Made by a program: the position numbers and the translations under genes. From CAYRHJ01 sp964424105 (GTDB taxonomy: Bacteria > Planctomycetota > Phycisphaerae > UBA1845), in assembly GCA_964424105.1 (NCBI GenBank), contig CAYRHJ010000004.1, forward strand, positions 76,065 to 140,064: DNA of 64,000 nt, read 5' to 3'. Below the pieces are notes generated by a model. The model made no database searches. It saw nothing but the letters and a program-made list of their open reading frames with translations, and had not been told where the DNA came from. Shown one piece after another: positions 1 to 8,697 of this stretch. The stretch's first letter is position 1; the number at the start of each line of letters is the position of its first letter.

Positions 1-1310
1 AGCAACCAATGTTGAACGGTCTCGTTGGCAGTCATTCGAATGACGAATGGCTTCTTCTGCATTTGCTTAACTTGCCGGACCCAATCGGCAAGGTTGTGCA
101 AGAGCATCGAACCGATGGTGATACCAATCAACCACAAGTAGAACACGGTGAAGAAACGCGCCCACCCGGTGCGAATGCCGGTCGCGGTCTCATGAATCGG
201 GACCAGGGCGAGTTGCTCGGATATATTGGGATGGCACTTTCCGCACGTCTGCTGAAGGTTGTCGGGATGAATCGACGACGTCGGATCGGTGTGCGGCAGA
301 ATTCGGTGGGAGCCGTGGCACGACGCGCAGTTGGCCACCGCAACGCTGCCCGCCTTGCTCTTCAGCCCGTGATAACTGTCAATGTACGAACTTAACCGAC
401 CACCGGGGATTCCATATCTTTCAAACAGCCGCACCGATTCGTGGCAGGGCGAGCAGGTGGCCTCGGCCACACGGGCGGCACTCACCGGTGACCGCGGGTC
501 CTTGTGGGACAGGATGCCGTGCTCCCCGTGACATCCCGTGCACACCGGCGAATTGACCGACCCACGCTTGACCAGTTGCCCGTGGATCCCCTCCCAATAA
601 TCCTCGGTGACCGACTCGTGGCACTGACCACACGTGTCCGGTATGTTGAAATGATAGATGGTCGACTCGGGGTCGGCGGGGCTTAGGATGCGATGGGCCG
701 TTCGCTCGCCGTCGGGGTCCAACGCCGAATGACAGTCATTGCAGGAGGCCGATATATTCATATCCAACCGGCTGGCCTGTCCGTGCACACTGCTTGCGTA
801 CAGCGTGATGGGTTTGTCACGCAGGATGTCGTGCCTGGTCACCAGGTCCATGTTGGTATGACAGGCGCGACAGGTAGCCGGCAGGTTCGTCGGGTGGGCA
901 TGCGATTTCCGATCCGAAGACGGCAAGACGTCATGCGACCCGTGGCAACTCCAGCATTGGGGTAGATCGGGGTCTTCCCCGATTTTCAACCGACCGTGCT
1001 TCACATAGACGTCAGCCTCGTCTTCATGGCACTCGCCGCAAACGACCGGCGCGGAGTTTTTGTGCGCGGGCCCACCGTCCAGATTCACGTCGTCCGCCGA
1101 TATGGACGTGTGACAATCGGTACAACTCAACAAACTATGGATGGACTCTTGTAGAATGAGATGCGGAGAACGCTTGGAATCTCCTTGACCGTTATGACAA
1201 GCGGTGCAATCGCCCGCGACCCCTTCCTGTGCGTGTGCACCACCCGCAATCGGCCAGGCCATCACGAATATCCAGCCTCGCACCCAATTCCCGGCAGTTC
1301 TGTTGAACAT
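1..1310 (-). CDS. Multihaem cytochrome c with C-terminal membrane cytochrome b-like part (3' end outside window)
   Basis: The frame is open from an ATG at 1310 to the left edge (436 codons) and an in-frame stop lies just upstream of the ATG. The N-terminus is a signal peptide ending near GGAHAQ. Eleven CxxCH haem-attachment motifs follow, among them CTACH, CTDCH, CGECH, CWSCH, CRACH, CNDCH, CGQCH, CTGCH, CSPCH, CASCH and CGKCH. After the last haem there is a hydrophobic helix (FFTVFYLWLIGITIG), then TANETVQHW, which resembles the start of a dihaem cytochrome b561/NrfD-like domain. This order suggests a periplasmic electron carrier joined to a quinone-interacting membrane module; the redox partner is unknown. 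The C-terminus is cut by the window edge. The haem count is seen directly; the cytochrome b assignment rests on about 20 residues. Confidence 0.9.
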   Translation of the reverse strand, partial: MFNRTAGNWVRGWIFVMAWPIAGGAHAQEGVAGDCTACHNGQGDSKRSPHLILQESIHSLLSCTDCHTSISADDVNLDGGPAHKNSAPVVCGECHEDEADVYVKHGRLKIGEDPDLPQCWSCHGSHDVLPSSDRKSHAHPTNLPATCRACHTNMDLVTRHDILRDKPITLYASSVHGQASRLDMNISASCNDCHSALDPDGERTAHRILSPADPESTIYHFNIPDTCGQCHESVTEDYWEGIHGQLVKRGSVNSPVCTGCHGEHGILSHKDPRSPVSAARVAEATCSPCHESVRLFERYGIPGGRLSSYIDSYHGLKSKAGSVAVANCASCHGSHRILPHTDPTSSIHPDNLQQTCGKCHPNISEQLALVPIHETATGIRTGWARFFTVFYLWLIGITIGSMLLHNLADWVRQVKQMQKKPFVIRMTANETVQHWL

Positions 1311-1320
1311 TCAACCGAAA

Positions 1321-1433
1321 CCCGTCTACAGTCTACCGTCACCCGTCTGCCGTCTGCCGTCTGCCGTCTACAGTCTCCCGCCTACCACCTACCGCCTACC
1401 GCCTACCGCCTACCGCCTCCCGTCACCCGTCTT
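1321..1433. repeat. Degenerate 7-bp tandem repeat (CCGTCTG/CCGCCTA)
   Basis: About sixteen imperfect heptamers of the CCGTCTG and CCGCCTA types run head to tail just upstream of the cytochrome start. No promoter could be picked out of this simple sequence. Confidence 0.8.
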
Positions 1434-1630
1434 CCGTTTCAGTTTGACGGCTCCCAAGTCTCGTCGCAAGCGCGGTGCCAGACGAACCTCTTTTGGTGCC
1501 ACCCGCCATCTACAGCCGCAGCCGGTATTGTCTCGCGCGGCACGAAACTGTAAAATCAGATTCAATCGCGCTAGCGCGCCTGGTCGATCCGGTGTCGAGC
1601 GACTATGGAGAGCAGCAAATAGTGAACATC

Positions 1631-1695
1631 GTCATTCCGGCGAAAGCCGGAATCCGGGAATCGGCGATCTGGACTCCGGCTTGCGCCGGAGTGAC
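1631..1695. repeat. Dispersed palindromic repeat (GTCATTCCGGCG type), copy 1
   Basis: Contains GTCATTCCGGCGAAAGCCGG followed by AATCC and, after a short spacer, GGACTCCGGCTTGCGCCGG with AGTGAC. The two halves are each palindromic and are roughly inverted relative to each other. The same element recurs near 41464, 57910, 58158 and (degenerate) 59608. It resembles the dRS3-like intergenic repeats found in many bacteria. Confidence 0.85.
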
Positions 1696-1762
1696 CGACG
1701 CCGGCTGGACGGGGTAGTCTTCTATTAGAACAAGTTGATTGGTGAACGCTTCGCGTGCCATG

Positions 1763-2593
1763 TCATTCACTGCGCGTAAACATGACCTGAAAGTCGGCGA
1801 AGTCGAGCAGGTCAACGGCGCCGTTTGCGTCCATGTCGGCCCAACGACAACCGGGATCGTCGGGAATTTCCGCAGTTCGATGAAGGCACTCGTGGAAGTA
1901 GTAGTAATCGTCATGGTCGATCAGCGAATTACTATCGAAGTCTGCACTGCCGTCTCGCGGAATGACCCCGTAGCGGATGTAGTCCCAGCGCACCACGCTC
2001 TCGACGTACGCCGAGCGCGCCCGCCAGGTGATGCTCGGCGTGTTCGACGGGAAAGCCCCTTCTGGAATCCCGGAATCGACCGCTTGACCGTCGATGTACC
2101 AAGTGTACAATTCGTCCCCGTACAATTCGAGGCGATGGGTATGCGGAACGCCGGGCGCGAGTTGCACAAACACGATGGGGAGCAGGTTGTCCCGGTTCAA
2201 CTTCGCGAGATCGCGGGCGATGAAGAACGTGTAACGGACCCCACCGAGGTTTCCCACGGCCATAGCCGACGGCGCTCCCCAAGGGATCTCCGTGGCCGGT
2301 CCGTCGGTTTCGACAGCCCACTCAACGAAGAAGGTCTGCGATCCGTCAAAATCCGAAAGCGGGCGCAGGTAGTTGTCCTGGTCGCCCTCGGGCGGGGGAT
2401 GACATTCCCCCGGTTGCACCCGGTGGACCAAGCAACTCTCTTCCAGAGTACGTTCAGGCGTGCAGTACAGAATCCGATCCCATCCGACTTCGTTAGGAAA
2501 GGACGTCCCTTCGTACGAAACAACTTGCGCACGGGTGCCTGGGACCACGACAAACACCGCCAGCATCAGATTCGAGCAGCGCAGCAAACCCAT
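1763..2593 (-). CDS. Secreted protein with LamG-like fold and dockerin-like tail
   Basis: 276 residues. The ATG at 2593 has AAGGA four bases upstream, and residues 1-22 form a signal peptide ending in GTRA. The middle (about 40-200) has the alternating strand pattern of a concanavalin A/LamG-like domain, with an HTHRLELYGDELYTWYIDG segment typical of such beta-sandwiches. The C-terminus has two short Ca-binding-like segments, ADFDSNSLIDHDDY and ADMDANGAVDLLDF, the dockerin-like pair common in planctomycete exoproteins. It is probably surface-attached or secreted; ligand unknown. It diverges from the gene at 2684 with about 90 bp between. The fold is inferred; the signal peptide and dockerin motifs are directly visible. 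Confidence 0.8.
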   Translation of the reverse strand: MGLLRCSNLMLAVFVVVPGTRAQVVSYEGTSFPNEVGWDRILYCTPERTLEESCLVHRVQPGECHPPPEGDQDNYLRPLSDFDGSQTFFVEWAVETDGPATEIPWGAPSAMAVGNLGGVRYTFFIARDLAKLNRDNLLPIVFVQLAPGVPHTHRLELYGDELYTWYIDGQAVDSGIPEGAFPSNTPSITWRARSAYVESVVRWDYIRYGVIPRDGSADFDSNSLIDHDDYYYFHECLHRTAEIPDDPGCRWADMDANGAVDLLDFADFQVMFTRSE

Positions 2594-2683
2594 GTTTCCT
2601 TGGCTAGAACAAGGCGACGGTTCGTAGGAACCGCACAGCCGCCGTTAAACACTACATCAGGATTATACAAGAAAGGAAGTAAA

Positions 2684-3330
2684 ATGAAACCCAAGCGCGC
2701 GCAAGAATTACGTACCGGTTGGACGAGAGCAGGCGTTGGTACCATTGCCGGGATTCTCGCCGTCGCCAGCCCTTCGCGGGCATCTGAGGTGTGCGTTGCG
2801 AACGCATCAGGTCCCGATATCTGTGTAAACAAAGGCGGAGCTTCCCCTATTCTAGGCATTAATTTCCGCCTTGATTATGCGGTGGACCCAAGCAACCCAA
2901 GCGTCGAGCTTTTAACCGGTGACCTTTCTTGGAACGTCCGCTCGGATGACAACGGCTCGCCGGGTAACATCGGCTCCATCACCATCGACCCCGTGCTTGG
3001 AACCGAAAACTACGGCGTCAAGATCGCCAACGGGTCGAACCCCGGGGCGGCCCAGCCCTCTACGCCGGTGGAGACTTTATTATCGCAGGGGGCAAGGTCT
3101 CTGCTTACGTGGGCAAGTGGTCGCCCCAGCGATACGGCGACGTCGACGGTAACGGCGTGGTCAATTTGTTCGATCTGTTTTGCGTGCTGGATGCTTTTTC
3201 GGGTGTATTCGAGGATTGCGAACCGTTCGAGGTTGACATCGAGCCTTGTAGCGGCAGCGGAACGATAGATCTGCAAGATTTGTTCGCGGTGCTGAACGCG
3301 TTCAATGACATCGATCCATGTGGATCTTAG
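2684..3330 (+). pseudogene. Secreted dockerin-like protein interrupted by a frameshift
   Basis: The ATG at 2684 follows an AAAGGAAGT ribosome-binding site. The first frame encodes a signal peptide (ending SPSRA) and about 90 residues of mature protein up to NYGVKIANGSNPG. From about 3045 the sensible reading moves to another frame: GGDFIIAGGKVSAYVGKW, then DVDGNGVVNLFDLFCVLDAF and GTIDLQDLFAVLNAFNDID, ending at 3330. The unshifted frame instead runs to 3268 through low-quality sequence. Going from frame 2 to frame 1 fits loss of a single base, probably in the CCCCGGGG run at 3040-3047. The tail closely resembles that of the 27229-32853 protein. It could be a pseudogene, an assembly error or, less likely, a -1 recoding event. 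Confidence 0.75.
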
Positions 3331-3668
3331 TGCTACAACGCTCGCGTAGTGAGTCTAGCTTTTTGCGTCCTATCTGAACCGCGAACCTTGAATTGTAGGT
3401 GATTAGCGAGCGCCAATCGACAGCGAAGGGTTGTGAATGTCGTTCGCGTGACCCCGCCTTTTCTTAGCACGATTTTCGCTTTGCGGCGGCGGAAGCTGAC
3501 GGCCATACTGCGACCTCCGCCCCCCCCCCGACCGCCGGGCACGGGCGCGTCTTCCTATCGCTGCTGGAAGGCGCCTTAAAGCCTCGCTCAATTCCGCGGG
3601 TGCGAATCGTTGTCGGAGCCGGCCATCGTCGCTACACTGAAGGACTCGGTGGCGACGTGCGAGCCATC
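3331..3668. other. Intergenic, no gene seen
   Basis: No convincing coding frame. It contains a ten-base C run near 3517-3526, a possible assembly trouble spot. Confidence 0.6.
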
Positions 3669-3764
3669 GAGCGCGCCGAATATCGATCGCGCCGTTTATC
3701 GAGCGCGACGTATTTCAAGCGCGCCAAATACCGAGCGCGCCGAACATGGAGCGTGCCAAACTAA
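3669..3764. repeat. Six tandem copies of a 16-bp repeat upstream of the Clp-N gene
   Basis: Units start at 3669, 3685, 3701, 3717, 3733 and 3749, with consensus GAGCGCGCCGAATATC and one to five changes per unit. The array ends 30 bp before the ATG at 3794, so it lies in the leader or promoter of that gene. Confidence 0.85.
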
Positions 3765-3793
3765 TTCCCGGTCCCCTGCGAGGTCACCTTAAC

Positions 3794-4522
3794 ATGCAAG
3801 AACGATTTTCAGACCGTGCCCGTCACGCGATGGCCTTGGCGAATCTCGAAGCTCGAAAGCTCGGGCATGATTTCCTGGCACCCGCCCATCTGCTCCTAGG
3901 CCTCATCTCCGAAGGGCAGTGCGTAGCCACCGAAGCCATGCGAATCTTCGACGTCGATCTCGACGGCGTTCGACAGGACGTGCAAAGCAAGCTGGGGCGA
4001 GGCAACGGATCTGCCGGTGTGGGCCGACGTGCGCAGACCGATGAAACCAAGGCCGTGATTGAGGCTGCCATTCTGGAAGCTCGAAAGTTCGGTAACCGAT
4101 ACGTGGGAACGGAGCACCTGCTCATTGCCCTGCTGGAACAAAAGAACAGCATCCCAGCCCAGGCCCTCAGCTCGCGGGGATTGGAGGCCGAGCCTCTGCG
4201 AGAAAAGGCCTTGGCCCTGTTACGAGCCCCCGTGGACAACATGCACGACCTGTCGCATTCGCGGCACGGCGATCTTGAATGGGTCCATCATGAAGAGCTG
4301 GCGAAGGCGTTTCGGTCGGGCAAGTTTTGGCACACCATGATATTGGCGGTGGATGCAGCCAATCGCCTCGGTGCGGGCGAGGTAGCCCCGGTGCATCTGC
4401 TGATGGGGCTTCTGCGAGACTCGGACAGTGAAGTCGCCAAGCTTCTCAAGGACAAGGGGGTCACAGCCGATTGGGTCCGCGAACTCATCGTTCAAGGTGA
4501 AAATGCGAACGGCAACGCGTGA
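3794..4522 (+). CDS. Stand-alone protein with three Clp-N repeats
   Basis: 242 residues from the ATG at 3794; an earlier in-frame ATG at 3746 lies inside the 16-bp repeat array and is less likely, while GAGG sits about 11 bases before 3794. Residues 1-70 start MQERFSDRARHAMALANLEA, very close to the N-terminus of ClpC. Residues 78-145 (ARKFGNRYVGTEHLLIALL) and 170-232 (GEVAPVHLLMGLL) are further copies of the same four-helix repeat. There are no AAA+ modules. Clp-N domains bind substrates or adaptors, so it may be an adaptor or decoy for a Clp ATPase; that role is inference. Three repeats is unusual, since ClpC and ClpA carry two. Confidence 0.85.
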   Translation: MQERFSDRARHAMALANLEARKLGHDFLAPAHLLLGLISEGQCVATEAMRIFDVDLDGVRQDVQSKLGRGNGSAGVGRRAQTDETKAVIEAAILEARKFGNRYVGTEHLLIALLEQKNSIPAQALSSRGLEAEPLREKALALLRAPVDNMHDLSHSRHGDLEWVHHEELAKAFRSGKFWHTMILAVDAANRLGAGEVAPVHLLMGLLRDSDSEVAKLLKDKGVTADWVRELIVQGENANGNA

Positions 4523-4630
4523 AAACCCCTTCCCTAGCCCATCGAGCAGGTGTCTGCTTATTGCCTTCTTCCAAACGCGAGGATTCCTTGACCAAACCGC
4601 CCATCATTCATAGACTTCGGCTCGATCGTT

Positions 4631-4703
<73 letters not shown>

Positions 4704-5100
4704 GTCTTCCTTAGCGGCCTGTAGATGCGTTTTTCGCGGGCCAGGACCGCTTTTCTTGAAATTCACATTTCCGCTTGATTGCTCCATCGGCGCCCGCGAA
4801 GCGGCACAACACCGTGTCAACGAGTGACCAGCGGGGGGGGCGGGAACGGACAATCGGGCCCCGTGCGCCTCCCGAAAAGTGTCATTGGCGGTAAGAAAAA
4901 ATCACTTGCCCTAGAATCCGCTGCCGGTGTATGACGTAATCGCGGTGGATTCCAATTTGACCCTCAAGGATCGCTCGGAACACGCACAACCTCTCGCTGG
5001 CCCCTGCAACACCGGCGAGGGCAAAACTCCCTTGGCCAGCCCGGATCGACTACGGATGTCGGCACATGCGCCCGTCAATCACGCACTCAGGAGGGACATG
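4704..5100. other. Intergenic between tRNA-Phe and the SUMF1-like gene
   Basis: No gene supported. The 4927-5097 stretch is an in-frame extension of the next gene, but a strong ribosome-binding site at 5089-5094 and a signal peptide starting at 5101 argue that it is untranslated. Confidence 0.5.
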
Positions 5101-6174
5101 ATGAATAGGACCATCGCATCATTGCACGTGGCGGTCGCCGTGGCGGCCATCGTTGTTTGCCTCGCAAGCCCCGCGTTGGCCGAGGTCACCTTCGAATGGG
5201 CCACCGTCGGCAATCCCGGAAACGCGGCCGACCCGCTGAACTCGGGGACCTTCGCAGGCATCGGTTCGGTAGCGAACGACTTTCGCATCGCCAAACACGA
5301 GGTGACCAACGACCAGTACGCCGAGTTCCTCAACGCGGTGGCCACTTCAGACACCAACCGTCTATATAAAACAAACATGGGCTCCGAGGCCCGCGGCGGG
5401 ATCACGCGGAACGTGTCTTCGGGCAGCGCCACGTACGCCGTCAAGGCCAACATGGGCAATAAACCCGTGAACTACGTTTCGTTCTTCGACGCCATGCGTT
5501 TCGTGAATTGGCTGCACAACGGCCAGCCGACCGGTGCGCAGAATGTGAGCACGACGGAACACGGCGTGTACATCATCAGCGACGGCCTATCCGAAACCCG
5601 GGCGGCCGATGCGCTTTTCTTCATTCCGACGGATGAAGAATGGTACAAGTCGGCGTACCACCAGCCGTCGGGGGACGGGGGTGACGCCGACGATTACTGG
5701 TTGTACCCGACCGCAAGCAACAGCATTCCGACCGTTGCGACAGCCAACGCCACCGGCGACATCAGCAATCCGGGTGCGAACGTCGCGAACTACTTTGAAG
5801 GTGCGGACTGGAACGCGCAGAATGGCAACGTGACGACTGTCGGCTCGGCTGGTGCAGCCAGCGAAAGCTTTTACGGAACCTCGGACCAGGGCGGCAACGT
5901 GTGGGAGTGGAATGAGACATTGGTATCGGGTTCTTTCCGCGTCCTCCGGGGCGGCTCGTGGGGCCTCCACGAGAACGACCTGCGGTCGTCGAACCGGCTC
6001 CTCGTCAACCCGTCGGACGAGTTCAGCCTCGTCGGGTTCCGTGTCGCAAGTCCTGCTTCTCAGGCTGATGTACCCGCCGTTTCCGAGTGGGCCCTGGCCG
6101 CGATGGCGCTGTTGGTCTTGACCGCGGGAACCATCGTGCATGGAAAGAGGGATCCGCGGCCAGCGCAGGCATAG
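5101..6174 (+). CDS. Secreted SUMF1/FGE-fold protein with IPTL-CTERM-like sorting tail
   Basis: 357 residues. AGGAGG at 5089-5094 is six bases before the ATG at 5101 (an adjacent ATG at 5098 is also possible). A signal peptide ends in ASPALA. The body has landmarks of the formylglycine-generating-enzyme (SUMF1) fold: HEVTNDQYAEFLNAV, PVNYVSFFDAMRFVNWL, FFIPTDEEWYKSAYH, QGGNVWEWNE, RVLRGGSW and VGFRVA. The active-site cysteines of true formylglycine-generating enzymes are not seen, so it is probably a binding or structural relative. The C-terminus VPAVSEWALAAMALLVLTAG followed by basic residues matches the IPTL-CTERM/PEP-CTERM plan, which predicts exosortase-type processing and surface display. 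No exosortase gene is in the window. Confidence 0.88.
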   Translation: MNRTIASLHVAVAVAAIVVCLASPALAEVTFEWATVGNPGNAADPLNSGTFAGIGSVANDFRIAKHEVTNDQYAEFLNAVATSDTNRLYKTNMGSEARGGITRNVSSGSATYAVKANMGNKPVNYVSFFDAMRFVNWLHNGQPTGAQNVSTTEHGVYIISDGLSETRAADALFFIPTDEEWYKSAYHQPSGDGGDADDYWLYPTASNSIPTVATANATGDISNPGANVANYFEGADWNAQNGNVTTVGSAGAASESFYGTSDQGGNVWEWNETLVSGSFRVLRGGSWGLHENDLRSSNRLLVNPSDEFSLVGFRVASPASQADVPAVSEWALAAMALLVLTAGTIVHGKRDPRPAQA

Positions 6175-6607
6175 CCGAACGTGGCCGCGATCATCCAGCC
6201 CGGTCGCTTCCATTTGTGCGGCGAGACGGGAGTTGACATTTGTCGCGAGCGTCGCCAGTCACGGGATCGATCTCACTGTAGGTCCAGCGCGGGCGTCGTG
6301 GTCGTGCCCCGCGAACCGCCGGACGCGACCGTATGTGCCCATCGACCATCGTATGTCGGGTGCATCTCCGACGCACCCTTCCCGCCACCACCGAGTTTCC
6401 GACTCATTAACAGGACTGATTGCTCAAGTCGCCCTCCGTCTCTGCCGACGACCACCATGCAGCCTGCCCGCCCCATGAATCCCCGGCGGGCGAATGGGAA
6501 CCGGCTGCACCCCTTGCGGGGTAGGCGCAGGGTGCTTGGCGTACAGGCTTGGGCGCGTCCCGGACGCACCCTGTCGCTCCGTCGATTCTCACGCACAAGG
6601 ACGTGCC
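6175..6607. other. Intergenic, no gene seen
   Basis: No coding frame with recognisable protein. The in-frame extension upstream of the ExeA-like gene (from 6494) has no homologous N-terminus, and AAGGA at 6597-6601 fixes the start at 6608. Confidence 0.5.
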
Positions 6608-7420
6608 ATGTACCTCGACCACTTTCATCTTCGCGAGATGCCTTTCAGCATCACTCCCAACCCGCGGTTTCTCTACCTGACCCGTGGCCACCGGCAAGCG
6701 CTCGACCACCTGCTCTTCGGCGTCCGACAACGCAAGGGGTTCATCGTCCTGACCGGAGACGTCGGAACCGGCAAGACCACCCTCTGCCGGGCCTTGCTCG
6801 ACGAGCTGGATTCCACCTACACGACGGCCATGATCCTCAACCCCCGACTTTCCGAGACGCAACTTCTGCGGGCCATCGTCGCGGAGCTGGGAGTGACCAA
6901 GCCTCGCTCCGACCGCTTCAGCCTGTTGCAGCAGCTCAACAACTTCCTGCTCGACGAATGGCGGGCACGTCGCGATTGTGTCCTGGTCATTGATGAAGCC
7001 CAACACCTTTCCATCGACGCATTGGAACAGGTCAGACTGCTCAGCAACCTGGAGACCGACGATCGAAAGCTCCTGCAAATCGTTATGTGCGGCCAAACAG
7101 AGCTTGCGGTCAAATTGGCCCACCCTCGGCTGCGTCAACTCAGCCAACGCATCACCGTCAGAGGCCGAGTCGCATCCATCGCACGAGACGAAATCGCCAC
7201 CTACATCCGTCATCGCCTGGAAGTAGCCGGTGGCCTCGGAACCCCGTCGTTTGACCCCGAATCGGTCGAGGTCGTGTTCGAACACACCGGCGGAGTCCCA
7301 CGATTGGTCAACGCCGTTTGCGACCTTTCCCTGCTCGCTGCGTTCGCGGGAGGTGAAGACCGGGTCCACCGCAGCCATGCGGAGACCGCCGTTCACGAAC
7401 TACAGGAAAGCCTGACATGA
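6608..7420 (+). CDS. ExeA/GspA-like AAA ATPase
   Basis: 270 residues, starting MYLDHFHLREMPFSITPNPR, the standard opening of the ExeA/GspA/MshM family (secretion- or exosortase-associated ATPases). Walker A is GDVGTGKTT at residues 50-58, Walker B is VLVIDEAQHL at about 125-134, and a GGVPRLVNAVCD sensor/lid segment lies near the C-terminus. AAGGA precedes the ATG by six bases. In the family, ExeA acts with ExeB to place the type II secretin in peptidoglycan. Here it overlaps the next gene by four bases (ATGA), giving the same A-B pairing. No peptidoglycan-binding domain follows the ATPase, so this is the short form. It may serve secretion or exopolysaccharide export. Confidence 0.9.
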   Translation: MYLDHFHLREMPFSITPNPRFLYLTRGHRQALDHLLFGVRQRKGFIVLTGDVGTGKTTLCRALLDELDSTYTTAMILNPRLSETQLLRAIVAELGVTKPRSDRFSLLQQLNNFLLDEWRARRDCVLVIDEAQHLSIDALEQVRLLSNLETDDRKLLQIVMCGQTELAVKLAHPRLRQLSQRITVRGRVASIARDEIATYIRHRLEVAGGLGTPSFDPESVEVVFEHTGGVPRLVNAVCDLSLLAAFAGGEDRVHRSHAETAVHELQESLT

Positions 7421-8151
7421 GCGTGATTCAAGATGCCTTGCGGCGGGCCGATGTGGCCAAACAGGGTTCGTCAATCTCTCCGAACGCAACATCAGGCCAG
7501 CGCGTCATCAACCGAGCGGAGGCGAAGCTGACCGCCAACCTCCTTGCTGAGCCGGTCATTCAAAAGACATCGAAACAAGTCGATCACAGCGATCGCTCGT
7601 GGCGAGAATGGTTGGCACTCGCCGTAGTCATTCTCGCCATCCTGGCTGTGCTGGTGACCACCGGCCTATCGAAGCCGTTTATCCAGGACACCGACGGTGC
7701 CACTTTCCCGGCATCGATGAATCAAACGCAGTCGATTCCATCCCAGGCGCTCATCGGCGAGAACGCGCTTCCAAGCACCACGTCCCACGTCGCGAATTCA
7801 CCCACCGTTGACCCAGGCGAAGTTGAACCTATCGACATCGGACCAGTCAACAATGGCCTTTTGAACGGACGAAATTCCGGTCGGCCGCCGGAATCGATGG
7901 CAGCGGTGAACTCCTACACCGCGCGTCGATATGATTTAAGTGGCGTCGTCATGGGGCCGTCCGGTCGGCGGGCCGTCATCAACAATTCCATGGTGGCCGT
8001 CGGCGATGAAATCGACGGCGCCACCGTCATTCAAATTACGGCCACGACCGCCCGACTCAACGCCGATGCCCGGCAAATTGACTTGCACTTGAAACCGACA
8101 GCCAACCAACCCAGCGGGTACAAGCCGGCCGCCCATTCACCGGAAAACTAA
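7417..8151 (+). CDS. GspB/ExeB-like single-pass membrane protein
   Basis: 244 residues, overlapping the ExeA-like gene by 4 bp. It begins MSVIQDALRRADVAKQ, the short cytoplasmic motif typical of GspB-type partners of ExeA. One transmembrane helix spans about residues 65-84 (WLALAVVILAILAVLVTTGL). A low-complexity periplasmic linker (about 90-165) leads to a C-terminal domain, YDLSGVVMGPSGRRAVINN to IDLHLKP, which matches the PDZ-like C-terminal domain of GspB. It would couple the cytoplasmic ATPase to the periplasm. The N-terminal motif, helix and gene pairing are observed; the exact secretion system served is inference because no other gsp genes are nearby. Confidence 0.8.
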   Translation: MSVIQDALRRADVAKQGSSISPNATSGQRVINRAEAKLTANLLAEPVIQKTSKQVDHSDRSWREWLALAVVILAILAVLVTTGLSKPFIQDTDGATFPASMNQTQSIPSQALIGENALPSTTSHVANSPTVDPGEVEPIDIGPVNNGLLNGRNSGRPPESMAAVNSYTARRYDLSGVVMGPSGRRAVINNSMVAVGDEIDGATVIQITATTARLNADARQIDLHLKPTANQPSGYKPAAHSPEN

Positions 8152-8172
8152 TGTGCCGCCGATATTCAACAA

Positions 8173-8601
8173 ATGGATCCGCGAATGCTGCCTGATCCGC
8201 ACGATTTCAAGAACTTGCGAATTCTCCTAGCCGACGATTCAGTCGCCTACCGCAAAATTCTCCGGCTCCTGCTGAACCGACTTGGTTGTACGGAAATCGT
8301 CGAAGCTCCCAACGGCAAAATCGCGCTGTCGAAGATTCACGAAAAACCTCCCGATCTGCTGATTTCCGATTGGTACATGCCCGCTGTCGGTGGCCTTGAT
8401 TTGGTGCGAAGAATACGTTGGGAGGGTTATACGTTTCCGGTGATCATGTGCACGACGGAATCTCAGCGTATCCGCGTTCGCGAAGCCGCCCGCGCCGGCG
8501 TGACGCTGTATGTCGTCAAGCCCTTCACGAAAGAAACACTGATTGCAAAAATCAAGGAAGCGCTTGATAGGACGCCGCGACCATCCCTGGAAACCCCGTG
8601 A
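8173..8601 (+). CDS. Single-domain response regulator (CheY-like receiver)
   Basis: 142 residues, 21 bp after the GspB-like gene and probably in its operon. It is a complete receiver: acidic pair D21-D22 (LLADDS), phospho-acceptor D66 (LLISDWYMP), switch T94/T95 (IMCTTES) and K116 (VVKPF). There is no output domain, so signalling would be by protein-protein contact as in CheY or by phosphorelay. Internal ATG codons (8185) could also start translation. The cognate kinase is not in the window. Confidence 0.93.
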   Translation: MDPRMLPDPHDFKNLRILLADDSVAYRKILRLLLNRLGCTEIVEAPNGKIALSKIHEKPPDLLISDWYMPAVGGLDLVRRIRWEGYTFPVIMCTTESQRIRVREAARAGVTLYVVKPFTKETLIAKIKEALDRTPRPSLETP

Positions 8602-8659
8602 TTTCCGGGCTACGAAATCAGCATTCAGTCACATTGAATTCCTGCCTGCGGACAAAAAA

Positions 8660-8697
8660 GAAAGCACCATGCGTCCTTGGGACAACACGGTGCTTTC
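8660..8697. terminator. Nested hairpin between convergent genes
   Basis: GAAAGCACC (8660-8668) pairs perfectly with GGTGCTTTC (8689-8697); inside the loop GTCC-TTG-GGAC can form a second short stem. It lies between the convergent receiver and nrdJ genes. There is no strong T run on the + side; on the - side the stem is followed by TTTTTTGTC, which fits a terminator for nrdJ read-through. Confidence 0.55.

Noticed and set aside
1739..2683. Plus-strand open frame running into the gene at 2684
   Set aside because: It is antisense to the secreted protein at 1763-2593; the real start is fixed by the AAAGGAAGT site and signal peptide at 2684.
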